From DASXYG01 sp036502625 (lineage in GTDB: Bacteria; Actinomycetota; Actinomycetes; Streptosporangiales; Streptosporangiaceae), in contig DASXYG010000059.1 of the NCBI GenBank assembly GCA_036502625.1, positions 1 through 64,000 of the forward strand: a stretch of DNA of 64,000 bases. The letters run 5' to 3'. Positions within the stretch are counted from its first letter, which is position 1; the number at the start of each line of letters is the position of its first letter. Of the stretch, positions 32,909 to 42,112 are shown in pieces. Made by a program: the position numbers and the translations under genes. The notes under the pieces were generated by a model, which saw only the letters and a list, made by a program, of their open reading frames with translations, had not been told where the DNA came from and did not search any database.

Positions 32909-33769
32909 GTGCCGAACACACCGACGCCGGCCATCCGGAGTTGGGAGCTCCGTCGGGAGCTCCGGCGGCTGAGGGAGGAACGGCACCGGTCTCTCAGTGA
33001 CGTCGGGAAGGCCGTCGGGCTGTCTCAGCCCCTACTCAGCCGCATGGAGAACGGCATCCGCAGGTTCCTGCCCCGGACCGTCCGCCTGCTCTGCTACGAG
33101 TACGGCCTCGATGACGCCACCCGGGACCGCTTGGTCAGCCTGGCGGAAGAAGCGGAGCCGCCCGGCCTATGGGAACGCGCGGGGGAGGCGGTGCCCGAGG
33201 GGTTCATGCGATACCTCGGGCTCGAAACAGAAGCGGACTGGATTCACGTCTGGCAGGCCGAGGTCGTCCCCGAGCTGCTGCAGACCGAGGGGTACGCGCG
33301 CGGCCTCTACCCGGCCGGGCGATGCACCGGCCGGCCGGATGAGATCGAGAAGCGCATCCGGCTGCGCATGGCACGGCAGGAGCGGTTCGATTCCGACGAC
33401 CCGCCCAGGTTCTGCTGCGTCCTCGGCGAGACCGCGCTCCGCCAGCAGATCGGCGGCGCCGACACGCTGCGCCGCCAGCTCGACCATCTCGTCCGCATGG
33501 CCGGCCACCCGAGCGTCACTTTGCAGGTCCTTCCGTACCGCGCCGGTGGGCACGCCGCCGTGAACGGCTCGTTCACGCGGCTGGGAGCCGACACCAGCCC
33601 GCCCTTGCAGGTCGCCTACGTCGAGCACAACACCGGCAACCTGTACCTGGACGGACCGGGCGACGTGGCAACGTACGCGGCGATCTTCGAGATCCAACGA
33701 ACGACCGCCCTGTCGCCCGCCCAGTCTCTGGCGTTCATCCACGAGCTGGCGGAGGACCGACCCCGCTAG
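32909..33769 (+). CDS. XRE-type HTH regulator with DUF5753 domain
   Basis: A 286-residue protein common in actinomycetes. The N-terminal helix-turn-helix covers about residues 14-65 (RSLSDVGKAVGLSQPLLSRM). The C-terminal DUF5753 region includes VWQAEVVPELLQTEGYAR and RMARQERFD, then VLGETALRQQIGG and VTLQVLPYRAGGHAAVNG. The partner DUF397 gene that often follows is absent; the next gene is convergent. GTG 32909 is 4 bases after the PrsW stop. Confidence 0.9.
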   Translation: MPNTPTPAIRSWELRRELRRLREERHRSLSDVGKAVGLSQPLLSRMENGIRRFLPRTVRLLCYEYGLDDATRDRLVSLAEEAEPPGLWERAGEAVPEGFMRYLGLETEADWIHVWQAEVVPELLQTEGYARGLYPAGRCTGRPDEIEKRIRLRMARQERFDSDDPPRFCCVLGETALRQQIGGADTLRRQLDHLVRMAGHPSVTLQVLPYRAGGHAAVNGSFTRLGADTSPPLQVAYVEHNTGNLYLDGPGDVATYAAIFEIQRTTALSPAQSLAFIHELAEDRPR

Positions 33770-33788
33770 CGCGTCCGGCCCGCCCCGC

Positions 33789-34693
33789 TCAGGCCAGCAG
33801 GGCGGCGCCCTCGGCCATGAGGCGCAGGCCGTCGCGCCAGTCGCCGTTGTCCGGGCCGGTGACGACGCGGTCGGCGCCCGCGGCCGCGTACGCCGCGGCG
33901 ACCTCGGCGAACTCCGCGGGTTCCCGCGCGATCATCGGGACCCTCTCCGCGGTGTCGCGCGGCATCCCGCGCCACTCGACGAGCGTGCGCACGAACGACT
34001 CGCGCGCCTCACGCGCGGACGCGTCGTCGCCCACGATGAGGTGGCCGCCGACGGTCACGGTGGGCATCGGACGGTCCGCCGCCTCCGCGCGCTCCCGCAG
34101 CCGCGCGACGGCCACCGCCAGGTCGTCCGGCGCGATCAGTGAGGGCACCATCCGCCGTGCTCGACGGCCCGGCGCATCGCGACGCCGGAGTTGCCGCCGA
34201 CCAGCACGGGCGGCATCGCCGCGCTCGGGGCCAGCGTCACCGGCGGCAGCCCCTCGCCGAGGACCACCGGCTTCCCGGCCAGCAGGTCCGGCAGGGCGCG
34301 CAGTGTGGCGTCCGTACGGGGCCCGCGTTCCGCGCCGGGGACGCCCACCGCCTGCCAGAACGGCGAGTCCGGGAAGCCGCCGCTGCCGACGCCGAGCAGC
34401 ACCCGGCCGCCGGACAGCCGCTGGAGGGTGGCGACCTGCGTGGCCAGCCACGCGGCCGGGCGCAGCGCGGCGGTGAGCACACCGGTGCCGATGCCGACGC
34501 GTTCGGTGACGGCGGCCGCGGCGGCCAGCGCGAGCATCGGGTCGAGCGCGGGCGTGCCGTCGCCGATGAGCACCTCCGGCATCCACAGCGACTCGAACCC
34601 CAGGTCTTCGGCGAACCGCGCGCCGTCCATGGCCGTCGGTTCCGGGTGTGCCACGCCGACGGGAAGGCCGACGCCGATCTTGATCGATGTCAT
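33789..34693 (-). pseudogene. LLM-class flavin-dependent oxidoreductase, frameshifted
   Basis: The first frame (ATG 34693 to 34136) encodes 185 residues of a luciferase-like F420/FMN monooxygenase: IKIGVGLPVG, FESLWMPEV, GIGTGVLTAALRP, GRVLLGVGSGG, PPVLVGGNSGVAMRRAVEHGGW. It then hits a stop. The second frame resumes at once with PSLIAPDDLAV and runs to 33789, giving the usual C-terminus. One base appears to be missing near 34138-34144. It may be a true pseudogene, a sequencing error or, less likely, programmed shifting. Substrate unknown. Confidence 0.75.
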
Positions 34694-34735
34694 GGCCCCA
34701 CCGTGCAACCTGAACCAAGCTAGAGGTCAACTCGG

Positions 34736-37700
34736 TCAGTCGGTGACGTGCGCGCCCTTCTCGTGGACCGGGCAGCAGGACGCCACCGGGCACGTACGGC
34801 ATCCGTCGTTGACGCGGGCCTCGAAGACCGCGCCCGACATGCCGCGGGCGACCGTGTCGACCAGGCGCTCGGCCCACTTCGGATCGTCGTCGTCGCCGAG
34901 CGGCCGCTGGCGCTGGATGCGCACCTCGGCCTTCAGCGCCTTCTTGCCGACCTGGACGAGCTCCGCGCCGCCCGGCTCCACCAGGCCGTGCTTCTCGAAC
35001 GCGTTGAGCAGCACGGCGAGCTGGTAGACGCCGAGCTGGGGATGGCGGTCGAGGTCGTCGGCCTTCGGCATGGAGGCGCCGGTCTTGAGGTCGACGACCA
35101 CGCCGCGGCCGTCGTCGTCGGACTCCACGCGGTCGACGCGGCCGGTGATGCGCACCTGGCCGACGGTCGCGGCGAAGCCCTCCTCGACGGCGACCAGCTT
35201 GCGCGGGTTCGTGCGGTGCCAGGCCAGGAACTTGCGCACCATTTCGTCGGCCACCTGGCGCTGCTTCTCGCCGTACCACCGGCCGCCGAAGTCGAGCTCG
35301 GACCAGATCTCGTCGAGCTTGCGGCCCAGCGCCGTCTCGTCGAGCGCGTCGTCGGTGGCGGCGAGGGCGGCCACCGCGTGGATCACCGAGCCGAGCTGGT
35401 TCACGACGTCGGGACGGCGGGCGCCGACCGCGGCTTCCAGGAGCCACCGCAGCCCGCACTTCGTGAACTGCTCGACCTGCGACGGCGACACGCGCACGAT
35501 CTCGTCGTCGGTGACCACCGGGCGGTCGTCGGACGTACGGGTCAGGGCGTACCACTCGTCCGGATGGGCGCCGCGGACGCCCGCCGCGGCGAGCCGGGCG
35601 AGCCGGGCCGCGGCCGTACGCCGTAGCGGCTCGGGGCGCGCCGGGTCGGTGACGACCGAGCGGAGGTCGGCGACCAGGGCGGGCAGCGCGAGCCAGCGCA
35701 GGCCGTCGGCGGCGAGCTCGGGCTCGGTCTTCGGGGCCAGCTCGGTGAGGAACCGCGACGGGCGCTCCTCGGCGTCGTCGCCGCCGACGGCGGTGAGGAT
35801 CAGCTTCCGCTTGGCGCGGGTGCAGGCGACGTAGAACAGCCGCCGCTCCTCGTCGAGCAGCTTGGACGTGATGGCCTCGGGGCCGGTGGCCACGCCCGCG
35901 GACGCGTCGACGAGGTCGTCGGCGCCGAGCAGGGAGCCGCGCAGCCGGAGGTCGGGCCAGACGCCCTCCTGGAGGCCCGCGACGATCACGACGTCCCACT
36001 CCAGGCCCTTGGAGCGGTGGGCGGTGAGGATGCGCACGGCGTCGCCCGTGGGGGCCTGCTCGGCGAGGCTGTCGCCGGGGATCTCCTGGCCGTCGAGCGT
36101 CTCCAGGAAGACCTCGGGACCGGCGTACGGCAGGCGGTCGACGAAGCGGGCCACGGCGTCGAACAGCGCCACCACGGCGTCGAGGTCGCGGTCGGCGGCG
36201 GCGCCGCGTGTGCCGCCCGCGGACGAGGTGGACGGCCAGCGGTCGGCCAGGCCGGAGCTCTGCCAGATCGTCCACAGGACGTCTTCGGCGGTGCCGCCCT
36301 CGGCGGCGCGCCCGCGTGCGGCCTCCAGGACGGCGACGATGCGGTCGACGGGTTCCCGCACCTCGGCGCTGACCAGCGCGAGCACCCGGGGGTCGCGCAG
36401 GGCGTCGGCCAGGGGGGTGCCGCCGCGGTGGCCGGCGGCCTGGTCGATCTCGCGCAGCGCACGGACGAGACGGCGCAGCCCGAGCGCGTCGGACCCGCCG
36501 ACCGGGCCGGTGAGCAGGTCGGACGCGGACTCCTCGGTGATCTCGCCCGGACGCACCGCGGCCTTCAGCAGGGCGAGCAGCGGCACCACCCCGCGTTCGT
36601 CCTTCAGCGGCGTCTCGTCGCCCGCGACGACGACCGGCACCCCGGCGGCGATCAGCGCGCGCCGGACGACCGGGACCTGCCGCGCCGCCGAGCGGACGAG
36701 CACCGCCATGCGCGACCACGGCACGCCGTCGAGCAGGTGGGCGCGGCGCAGGACGTCGGCGACGAGGCCGGCCTCCTGGGTGGCCGTCGCCGCGATGAGC
36801 TTGCGGATCTCGCCGGGCTCGGTGCCGTCCACGGCGTCGAGGTTGCGGTGGTGGCCGGCGCCCGGCACGGCGGGCAGCCGCCGCGCGACGCCGCGCGTGG
36901 CCTCCAGCAGCACCGCGCCGCTGCGCCGGCACGTGCGCAGCGCGACGATCGGGGCGTCGCGCCCGCCGGCGGCCGGGAAGCGGCTCGGGAACTGGAGGAT
37001 GTTCCGGACGTCGGTACCGCGGAAGCCGTAGATCGACTGGTCGGGGTCGCCGACGGCGATGAGGTCGCGGCCGTCTCCGGCCAGCGCGCGCAACAGCGCC
37101 TCCTGCGCCGGATCGGTGTCCTGGTATTCGTCGACGAAGACGACCTCGTGCTCGGACCGCTGCCGGGCGCGGATCTCCGGGTCGGCCAGCATGCCCCCGG
37201 CGACCTGGACCAGCTCGGAGTAGTCGTGCGCGGGCACCGGGTCGAGGACGAAGCGGGCGTCGTAGCGGCGCAGGAAACCGCCGGCGGCCACCCAGTCGTC
37301 ACGGCCGTGGGCGCGGCCGAGGCGCGCCAGGTCGGCCGGGCCGAGGCCGCGCTCCGCGGCGCGGGACAGCAGGGCGCGCAGTTCGTCGGCGAACCCGCGG
37401 GTGGCCAGCGCGGGGCGCAGCGGCTCCGGCCACGCGGCGGCGTTGTCGTGCGCCTCGCCGGCGAGCAGCTCGCGCACCTCGTGCAATTGCTCGGGGCCGG
37501 ACATCAGGCGTGGCGGCAGCTCGCCCGACCTGGCGTACTCCCGGCGGACGAGGGCGAAGGCGTACGAATGGAAGGTCAGCGCGAGCGGGTGGCGCAGGGT
37601 GGCGCCGAGCCGCCCGGCGATGCGCTCGCGCAGCTCTTCGGCGGCCTTGCGGCTGAACGTGAGCACGAGGATCTTCTCGGGGTCGACGCCGCGCCGCTCG

Positions 37701-37903
37701 ATGCGGTCGACGACGGCCTCGACGATCGTGGTGGTCTTGCCCGTTCCGGGGCCGGCGAGGACGAGCAGCGGGCCGCCCGGATGCTCGACCACCTGCCGCT
37801 GCCGGTCGTCGAGCACCGGCGCGGACGGGCGGGCGCGCATGCCGCGGCGCACCAGCCGGTAGCCGGTGCCGCTCGCCCCCCTCGCCTCACTCACCCGATC
37901 CAT
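34736..37903 (-). CDS. adnA: AdnA-like SF1 helicase-nuclease with Fe-S nuclease domain
   Basis: A 1055-residue UvrD/RecB-type motor with a C-terminal PD-(D/E)XK nuclease, one half of the actinobacterial end-resection machine. Walker A AGPGTGKTT (51-58), LTFSRKAAEEL, FVDEYQDTDPAQ, VGDPDQSIYGFRG, SKGLEWDVV and YVACTRAKRKL are helicase motifs. The nuclease has GSVIHAVAAL, GRVDRVESDDDGRG and VVDLKTG. FTKCGLRW plus the C-terminal CRTCPVASCC would bind a 4Fe-4S cluster as in AddB-type nucleases. Assignment as AdnA rather than AdnB rests on length and the GPGTGK loop and is tentative. ATG 37903. Confidence 0.85.
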   Translation of the reverse strand: MDRVSEARGASGTGYRLVRRGMRARPSAPVLDDRQRQVVEHPGGPLLVLAGPGTGKTTTIVEAVVDRIERRGVDPEKILVLTFSRKAAEELRERIAGRLGATLRHPLALTFHSYAFALVRREYARSGELPPRLMSGPEQLHEVRELLAGEAHDNAAAWPEPLRPALATRGFADELRALLSRAAERGLGPADLARLGRAHGRDDWVAAGGFLRRYDARFVLDPVPAHDYSELVQVAGGMLADPEIRARQRSEHEVVFVDEYQDTDPAQEALLRALAGDGRDLIAVGDPDQSIYGFRGTDVRNILQFPSRFPAAGGRDAPIVALRTCRRSGAVLLEATRGVARRLPAVPGAGHHRNLDAVDGTEPGEIRKLIAATATQEAGLVADVLRRAHLLDGVPWSRMAVLVRSAARQVPVVRRALIAAGVPVVVAGDETPLKDERGVVPLLALLKAAVRPGEITEESASDLLTGPVGGSDALGLRRLVRALREIDQAAGHRGGTPLADALRDPRVLALVSAEVREPVDRIVAVLEAARGRAAEGGTAEDVLWTIWQSSGLADRWPSTSSAGGTRGAAADRDLDAVVALFDAVARFVDRLPYAGPEVFLETLDGQEIPGDSLAEQAPTGDAVRILTAHRSKGLEWDVVIVAGLQEGVWPDLRLRGSLLGADDLVDASAGVATGPEAITSKLLDEERRLFYVACTRAKRKLILTAVGGDDAEERPSRFLTELAPKTEPELAADGLRWLALPALVADLRSVVTDPARPEPLRRTAAARLARLAAAGVRGAHPDEWYALTRTSDDRPVVTDDEIVRVSPSQVEQFTKCGLRWLLEAAVGARRPDVVNQLGSVIHAVAALAATDDALDETALGRKLDEIWSELDFGGRWYGEKQRQVADEMVRKFLAWHRTNPRKLVAVEEGFAATVGQVRITGRVDRVESDDDGRGVVVDLKTGASMPKADDLDRHPQLGVYQLAVLLNAFEKHGLVEPGGAELVQVGKKALKAEVRIQRQRPLGDDDDPKWAERLVDTVARGMSGAVFEARVNDGCRTCPVASCCPVHEKGAHVTD

Positions 37904-38025
37904 TCCACCAGACCCGGCAGCCCCGCACGCCGTTATCCACAGGTCGGAGATTCGGGGTCGTGCGGGCGGGCGGGGAGCGGGACCATGGTCGGCGGGGGAT
38001 GACCGGTCTCGTGGGAGGGGGCGTG

Positions 38026-41000
38026 GTGCGCGAGGGGTATCGGATCGATCCGGTTTCGCTGGCCGGGCTGCTCGGGCAGTCGGCGCCGACGGCGGAGCAG
38101 GCGGCCATCATCGCGGGGCCGCTGGAGCCGACCGTGGTGATCGCGGGCGCCGGGTCGGGGAAGAGCGAGACGATGGCCGCGCGGGTGGTCTGGCTGGTGG
38201 CCAACGGGCTCGTCCGGCCCGACCGGGTGCTCGGCCTCACCTTCACCCGCAAGGCCGCGGCGGAGCTGGCCACCCGGGTGCGCACCCGGCTCGGGCAGCT
38301 CCGCGCCACGGGGTTCCTCGGCAGCGCGGAGACCGCCGCCGTCGCCGGCGACCCGGGCGAGCCCGCCGCCGCGAGCCTGCTCGACGCCGAGCCGATCGTG
38401 TCGACGTACCACTCCTATGCCGCGCGCCTCGTCGGCGACCACGCGCTGCGCGAGGCCATGGAGCCCACCATGCGGCTCATCACCCCGGCGGTGGAGTGGC
38501 AGCTCGCCAGCGGCGTGGTCGCCGCGTACGACGGGCCGATGGACCACGTGGAGATGACGCCCGCTTCGGTGACGAAGGCGGTGCTCGACCTCGCCGGCGA
38601 GCTGTCGGAACACCTCCGCGGTCCTGATGACGTGCGCCGCGTCGGCGCGTGGCTGCGCGAGCGGCGCGACGCCCTGCCGAAGGTGCTCGCCCCCGTCCGG
38701 CAGATCATCGCGAAACACGACGCGCGCGAGCAGTTGCTGCCGATGGTCGAGCGCTACCGTGCGCTGCGCGCCGCCCGCGAGGTGATGGACCACGGCGACC
38801 AGGTGGCGCTCGCCGCGCGCATCGCGTCGCGCCATCCGGAGGTCGGCGCCATCGAGCGCTCCCGCTACTCGGTGGTCCTGCTCGACGAGTATCAGGACAC
38901 CAGCCATGCCCAGCTCGTCCTGCTGCGCGCGCTGTTCGGGGTGGGCGCGGCCGGCGGGGTGGGCCATCCGGTGACCGCCGTGGGCGACCCCTGCCAGTCG
39001 ATCTACGGCTGGCGCGGCGCCAGCGCCGGCAACCTCCTGCGCTTCCGGCAGGACTTCCCGGCCCGCCGCGGCCACCCCGCCCGGCTGGCCAAGCTCGCCA
39101 CCAGCTTCCGCAACGGGGAGTACATCCTCGGCGCCGCCAACGCCCTGTCCCACGACCTCAGGGCAGACGCGCCGGAGCTCCCCGTCCTGGAGTCGAGCAC
39201 CGCGCGCGACGAACGCGGCCGCGTGGTTTGCGCCCTGTTCGACACGGCCGAGTCGGAGGCCGGGTGGCTCGCCGACGAGATCGCCGCCGCCCTGGCCGTG
39301 CGCGAAGGGGTCGCGCCCGACGGCGGTCCCTGGCCCGATTCCGCCCTCCACCCCAGTGACGTGGCGATCCTCTGCCGCAAGCGCGCCCAGTTCCCCGCCA
39401 TCCGCCAGGCCCTCGAGGAGCGCGGCGTGCCGGTCGAGGTCGTCGGCCTCGGCGGCCTGCTGACCGTCCCCGAGGTGGCCGACATCGTGGCCACCCTGCG
39501 CGTCATGCACGACCCCACGTCCGGCGACGCGCTCGTACGGCTGCTGACGGGGCCGCGCTGGCGCCTCGGCCCGCGCGACCTCGTGGCGCTCGGCCGCCGC
39601 GCCCGCGAGCTCGCGAAGGACACCCGTCGCGACGTCGACCTGCCCGACGGCGCGCCCGAGCCCGCGCCCGACGACGCGCTCCGCCAGGTCATCACCGACC
39701 TCGCCGCCGAGAGCGGCAGCCTCATCGACGCGCTCGACGACCTCGGCGAGCCCGCGCGCTACTCCGCCACCGGCTTCGGCCGCATGGCCCGGCTCGCCGC
39801 CGAGGTCCGCGGCCTGCGCGAGCAGGTCGGCCAGCCGCTGCCCGACCTCGTGACCGAGGTGGAGCGGGTGATCGGGCTCGACGTCGAGGTGGCCGCGCGG
39901 CCCGGCGCCGAGGCCGCGTCCGCCCGCGCCGACCTCGACGCCTTCGCCGACGCCGCGGCCCGGTTCGCGGGCAGCGCCGAGGAGCCCACGCTCGGCGCGT
40001 TCCTCGCCTACCTCAACGCCGCGGAAGACCAGGAGTTCGGCCTGGAGGCCGGCCGCATCGGCGATACCGACAGCGTGAAGCTGATGACCGTCCACGCCGC
40101 GAAGGGCCTCCAGTGGCCGGTCGTCGCCGTGCCCGGCCTGTCCGCGGGCAAGAGCGCCCAGGTCTTCCCGGCCCGTCCGACCGTCTCCACGAAGTGGACC
40201 ACCAACCCGCGCGCGCTCCCGTTCCCGCTCCGCGGCGACGTGGCCGACCTCCCCGCCCTGCGCGACCTCGACCCCGCGTCCCGCGAGGCGTTCGACGAGG
40301 CGTGCCTGCTCCGCGAGGAACGCGAGGAACGCCGCCTGGCGTACGTAGCGGTCACCCGCGCGTCCTACCTTTTGCTCGCCTCCGGCTACTGGTGGGGGGC
40401 CACCGGCAGCACCCGCATGGGCCCATCGGTCTTCCTCCGGGAGATCCACGCCGTCTGCGAGGCGCACCCCCGCCACCCGGGCTACGCCATCGCCCACTGG
40501 ACCCCCGAACCCCCCGAGGAGGCCACGAACCCGCTCCTGGCCGAGCCCCCGTCCGCCCCGTGGCCCCCGGCGGCGACCGCGTCCGGCGAGGGGACGCCGG
40601 CCGGCGCGTCTGGCCCGGCGACGCTGTTCGGCGTCGAGAACCTGGAGGCCGCCGCGGCCGCCCCCGGCGGCGCGCGCCATTCCGCGGTCGTCGAGGGCGC
40701 GCGGCTGGTCTCCGCGGCGCTGGAGGGCGCCGCGGAATCCTGGCTGCACGCGTCCGACGACGTGCCGCTCGACGACGCCGACCGCTCCCGTCCCGCGGGC
40801 TGGGAGCTCGACGAACGGCTGCTGCTGGCCGAGCGCGCCGCCCACCGCCGCACCAACGGCCACGACGTTGAGCTGCCCGCCCACCTGTCCGTGTCCACGC
40901 TGGTGGCCATGGCCCGCGACGCGGGCGAGGTGGCCCGGCGCATCCGCCGCCCCATGCCCCGCCCGCCGGCGCCCCACCTGCGCCGCGGCACCGCGTTCCA

Positions 41001-41478
41001 CCGCTGGCTGGAACAGGAGTACGGCCAGCAGCGCCTGCTCGACACCGACGAGCTCCCCGGCGCCGCCGACGACGAGGCCGCCGCCGATACCGACCTCGAC
41101 GCCCTCCGCGCCGCGTTCACCGCGAGCGCCTGGGCCGACCGGGTGCCCATCGAGGTGGAGGTGCCCTTCGAGACCCGGCTGGCCGACCGCCTCATCCGCG
41201 GCCGGATCGACGCCGTCTTCCGCGAACCCGACGGGTCCTACACGGTGGTCGACTGGAAGACCGGCCGCCCCCCGCGCGACGAAGCGGAGAGCCGGGTCGT
41301 CGCCGTCCAACTCGCCGCCTACCGCCTGGCCTGGTCCCGCCTGATGGCCGTCGGCGTCGACCGGGTCAGCGCCGCGTTCCACTACGTCAAGGCCAACACC
41401 ACGATCCGCCCCACCGACCTCCTGGACGAATCCGCCCTCGAACGCCTGATCACCGCCATCCCCGAGCGATCGCCCTAG
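38026..41478 (+). CDS. adnB: AdnB-like SF1 helicase-nuclease
   Basis: A 1150-residue partner of the previous protein. The motor has AGAGSGKSETM (Walker A), LTFTRKAAAEL, LLDEYQDTSHAQ, VGDPCQSIYGWRG, AAKGLQWPVV and YVAVTRASYLL. The C-terminal nuclease carries GTAFHRWLEQ, GRIDAVFREPDG, VVDWKTGRPP and LAAYRLAW. Several starts exist. GTG 38026 lies 7 bases after GGAGG and is chosen; ATG 37999 and GTG 38023 are alternatives. It is divergent from adnA by about 120 bp, unlike the tandem operon of mycobacteria. Its stop overlaps the convergent TetR stop in CTAG. Confidence 0.87.
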   Translation: MREGYRIDPVSLAGLLGQSAPTAEQAAIIAGPLEPTVVIAGAGSGKSETMAARVVWLVANGLVRPDRVLGLTFTRKAAAELATRVRTRLGQLRATGFLGSAETAAVAGDPGEPAAASLLDAEPIVSTYHSYAARLVGDHALREAMEPTMRLITPAVEWQLASGVVAAYDGPMDHVEMTPASVTKAVLDLAGELSEHLRGPDDVRRVGAWLRERRDALPKVLAPVRQIIAKHDAREQLLPMVERYRALRAAREVMDHGDQVALAARIASRHPEVGAIERSRYSVVLLDEYQDTSHAQLVLLRALFGVGAAGGVGHPVTAVGDPCQSIYGWRGASAGNLLRFRQDFPARRGHPARLAKLATSFRNGEYILGAANALSHDLRADAPELPVLESSTARDERGRVVCALFDTAESEAGWLADEIAAALAVREGVAPDGGPWPDSALHPSDVAILCRKRAQFPAIRQALEERGVPVEVVGLGGLLTVPEVADIVATLRVMHDPTSGDALVRLLTGPRWRLGPRDLVALGRRARELAKDTRRDVDLPDGAPEPAPDDALRQVITDLAAESGSLIDALDDLGEPARYSATGFGRMARLAAEVRGLREQVGQPLPDLVTEVERVIGLDVEVAARPGAEAASARADLDAFADAAARFAGSAEEPTLGAFLAYLNAAEDQEFGLEAGRIGDTDSVKLMTVHAAKGLQWPVVAVPGLSAGKSAQVFPARPTVSTKWTTNPRALPFPLRGDVADLPALRDLDPASREAFDEACLLREEREERRLAYVAVTRASYLLLASGYWWGATGSTRMGPSVFLREIHAVCEAHPRHPGYAIAHWTPEPPEEATNPLLAEPPSAPWPPAATASGEGTPAGASGPATLFGVENLEAAAAAPGGARHSAVVEGARLVSAALEGAAESWLHASDDVPLDDADRSRPAGWELDERLLLAERAAHRRTNGHDVELPAHLSVSTLVAMARDAGEVARRIRRPMPRPPAPHLRRGTAFHRWLEQEYGQQRLLDTDELPGAADDEAAADTDLDALRAAFTASAWADRVPIEVEVPFETRLADRLIRGRIDAVFREPDGSYTVVDWKTGRPPRDEAESRVVAVQLAAYRLAWSRLMAVGVDRVSAAFHYVKANTTIRPTDLLDESALERLITAIPERSP

Positions 41479-42032
41479 GGCGTGCCCGGCGCGAGCGTCG
41501 CGAAGAAGGCCTCCGCGGCGGCGGAGACCCGGTCGCGGTCGCCGGTCGTGAGCAGGTCGAGGAGGAGCCCGCGGATCGCGGCGATGAGGAGCGTCGCCGT
41601 ACGTTCGGCGTCGCCGTCCGCCGCGCCGCCGAAGGCGTTCAGCGGTTCGGCGACGACGTGGTCGAGGAAGTCCGCGAACGTGCCGGGCGCCTGGAGGGCC
41701 TGCCCGTAGACGGCGAAGAACAGGCGGAACTCGCCGTCGCGCGCGGGGTCCGAGACGCGCGCCCACACGCGCCGCGCGTAGCTGGGAAGGTCCGCGTCGT
41801 CCGCGCCGGAGGGCGCCGTCTCGGCGAGGATCCGTTCGCGCAGCCGCTGCTGTACGGCCTCGATCATCCGCTCCTTGCTGTGGAAACGGTGCACGAGGGT
41901 CGTCGGCGTGACGCCGAGCGCCGTCGCCAGCGGGCGCCAGGTCATCCCGGCGAAACCGTGGTCGACGGCGTAGCCCACGACGGCGTCGAGGAGCTCGTCG
42001 CGCCGCTGCTGGTTCACGGGTCTGCCTGCCAT
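41475..42032 (-). CDS. TetR-family regulator
   Basis: A 185-residue regulator with helix-turn-helix GMTWRPLATALGVTPTTLVHRF at about residues 28-49. The start ATG 42032 (MAGRPVNQQRR) is the usual TetR beginning. It is divergent from an epimerase-like gene at 42113, with the palindrome GTACGATCGTAC at 42061-42072 between them, so it likely represses both. The stop codon (minus TAG, 41475-41477) overlaps that of adnB. Confidence 0.88.
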   Translation of the reverse strand: MAGRPVNQQRRDELLDAVVGYAVDHGFAGMTWRPLATALGVTPTTLVHRFHSKERMIEAVQQRLRERILAETAPSGADDADLPSYARRVWARVSDPARDGEFRLFFAVYGQALQAPGTFADFLDHVVAEPLNAFGGAADGDAERTATLLIAAIRGLLLDLLTTGDRDRVSAAAEAFFATLAPGTP

Positions 42033-42060
42033 GCGCCCATCCTGCCCGCTTGAATTTCTT

Positions 42061-42072
42061 GTACGATCGTAC
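42061..42072. promoter_or_regulatory. 12-bp perfect palindrome, TetR operator candidate
   Basis: GTACGATCGTAC lies midway in the 80-bp region between divergent TetR and oxidoreductase genes, 29 bases from the TetR start and 40 from the other. Flanks are AT-rich. Confidence 0.6.
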
Positions 42073-42112
42073 CAATAATTAGGCACTGGCCCCGGTTCGG
42101 CAGGAGGATGCC

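Noticed and set aside
33789..34693. Programmed ribosomal frameshift in the LLM oxidoreductase
   Set aside because: No slippery heptamer or downstream stimulatory structure could be recognised at the junction, and this enzyme family is not known for recoding.
37933..42075. Minus-strand ORF of 1380 codons opposite adnB
   Set aside because: No family signature; composition is that of an antisense frame, and it overlaps two clear genes.
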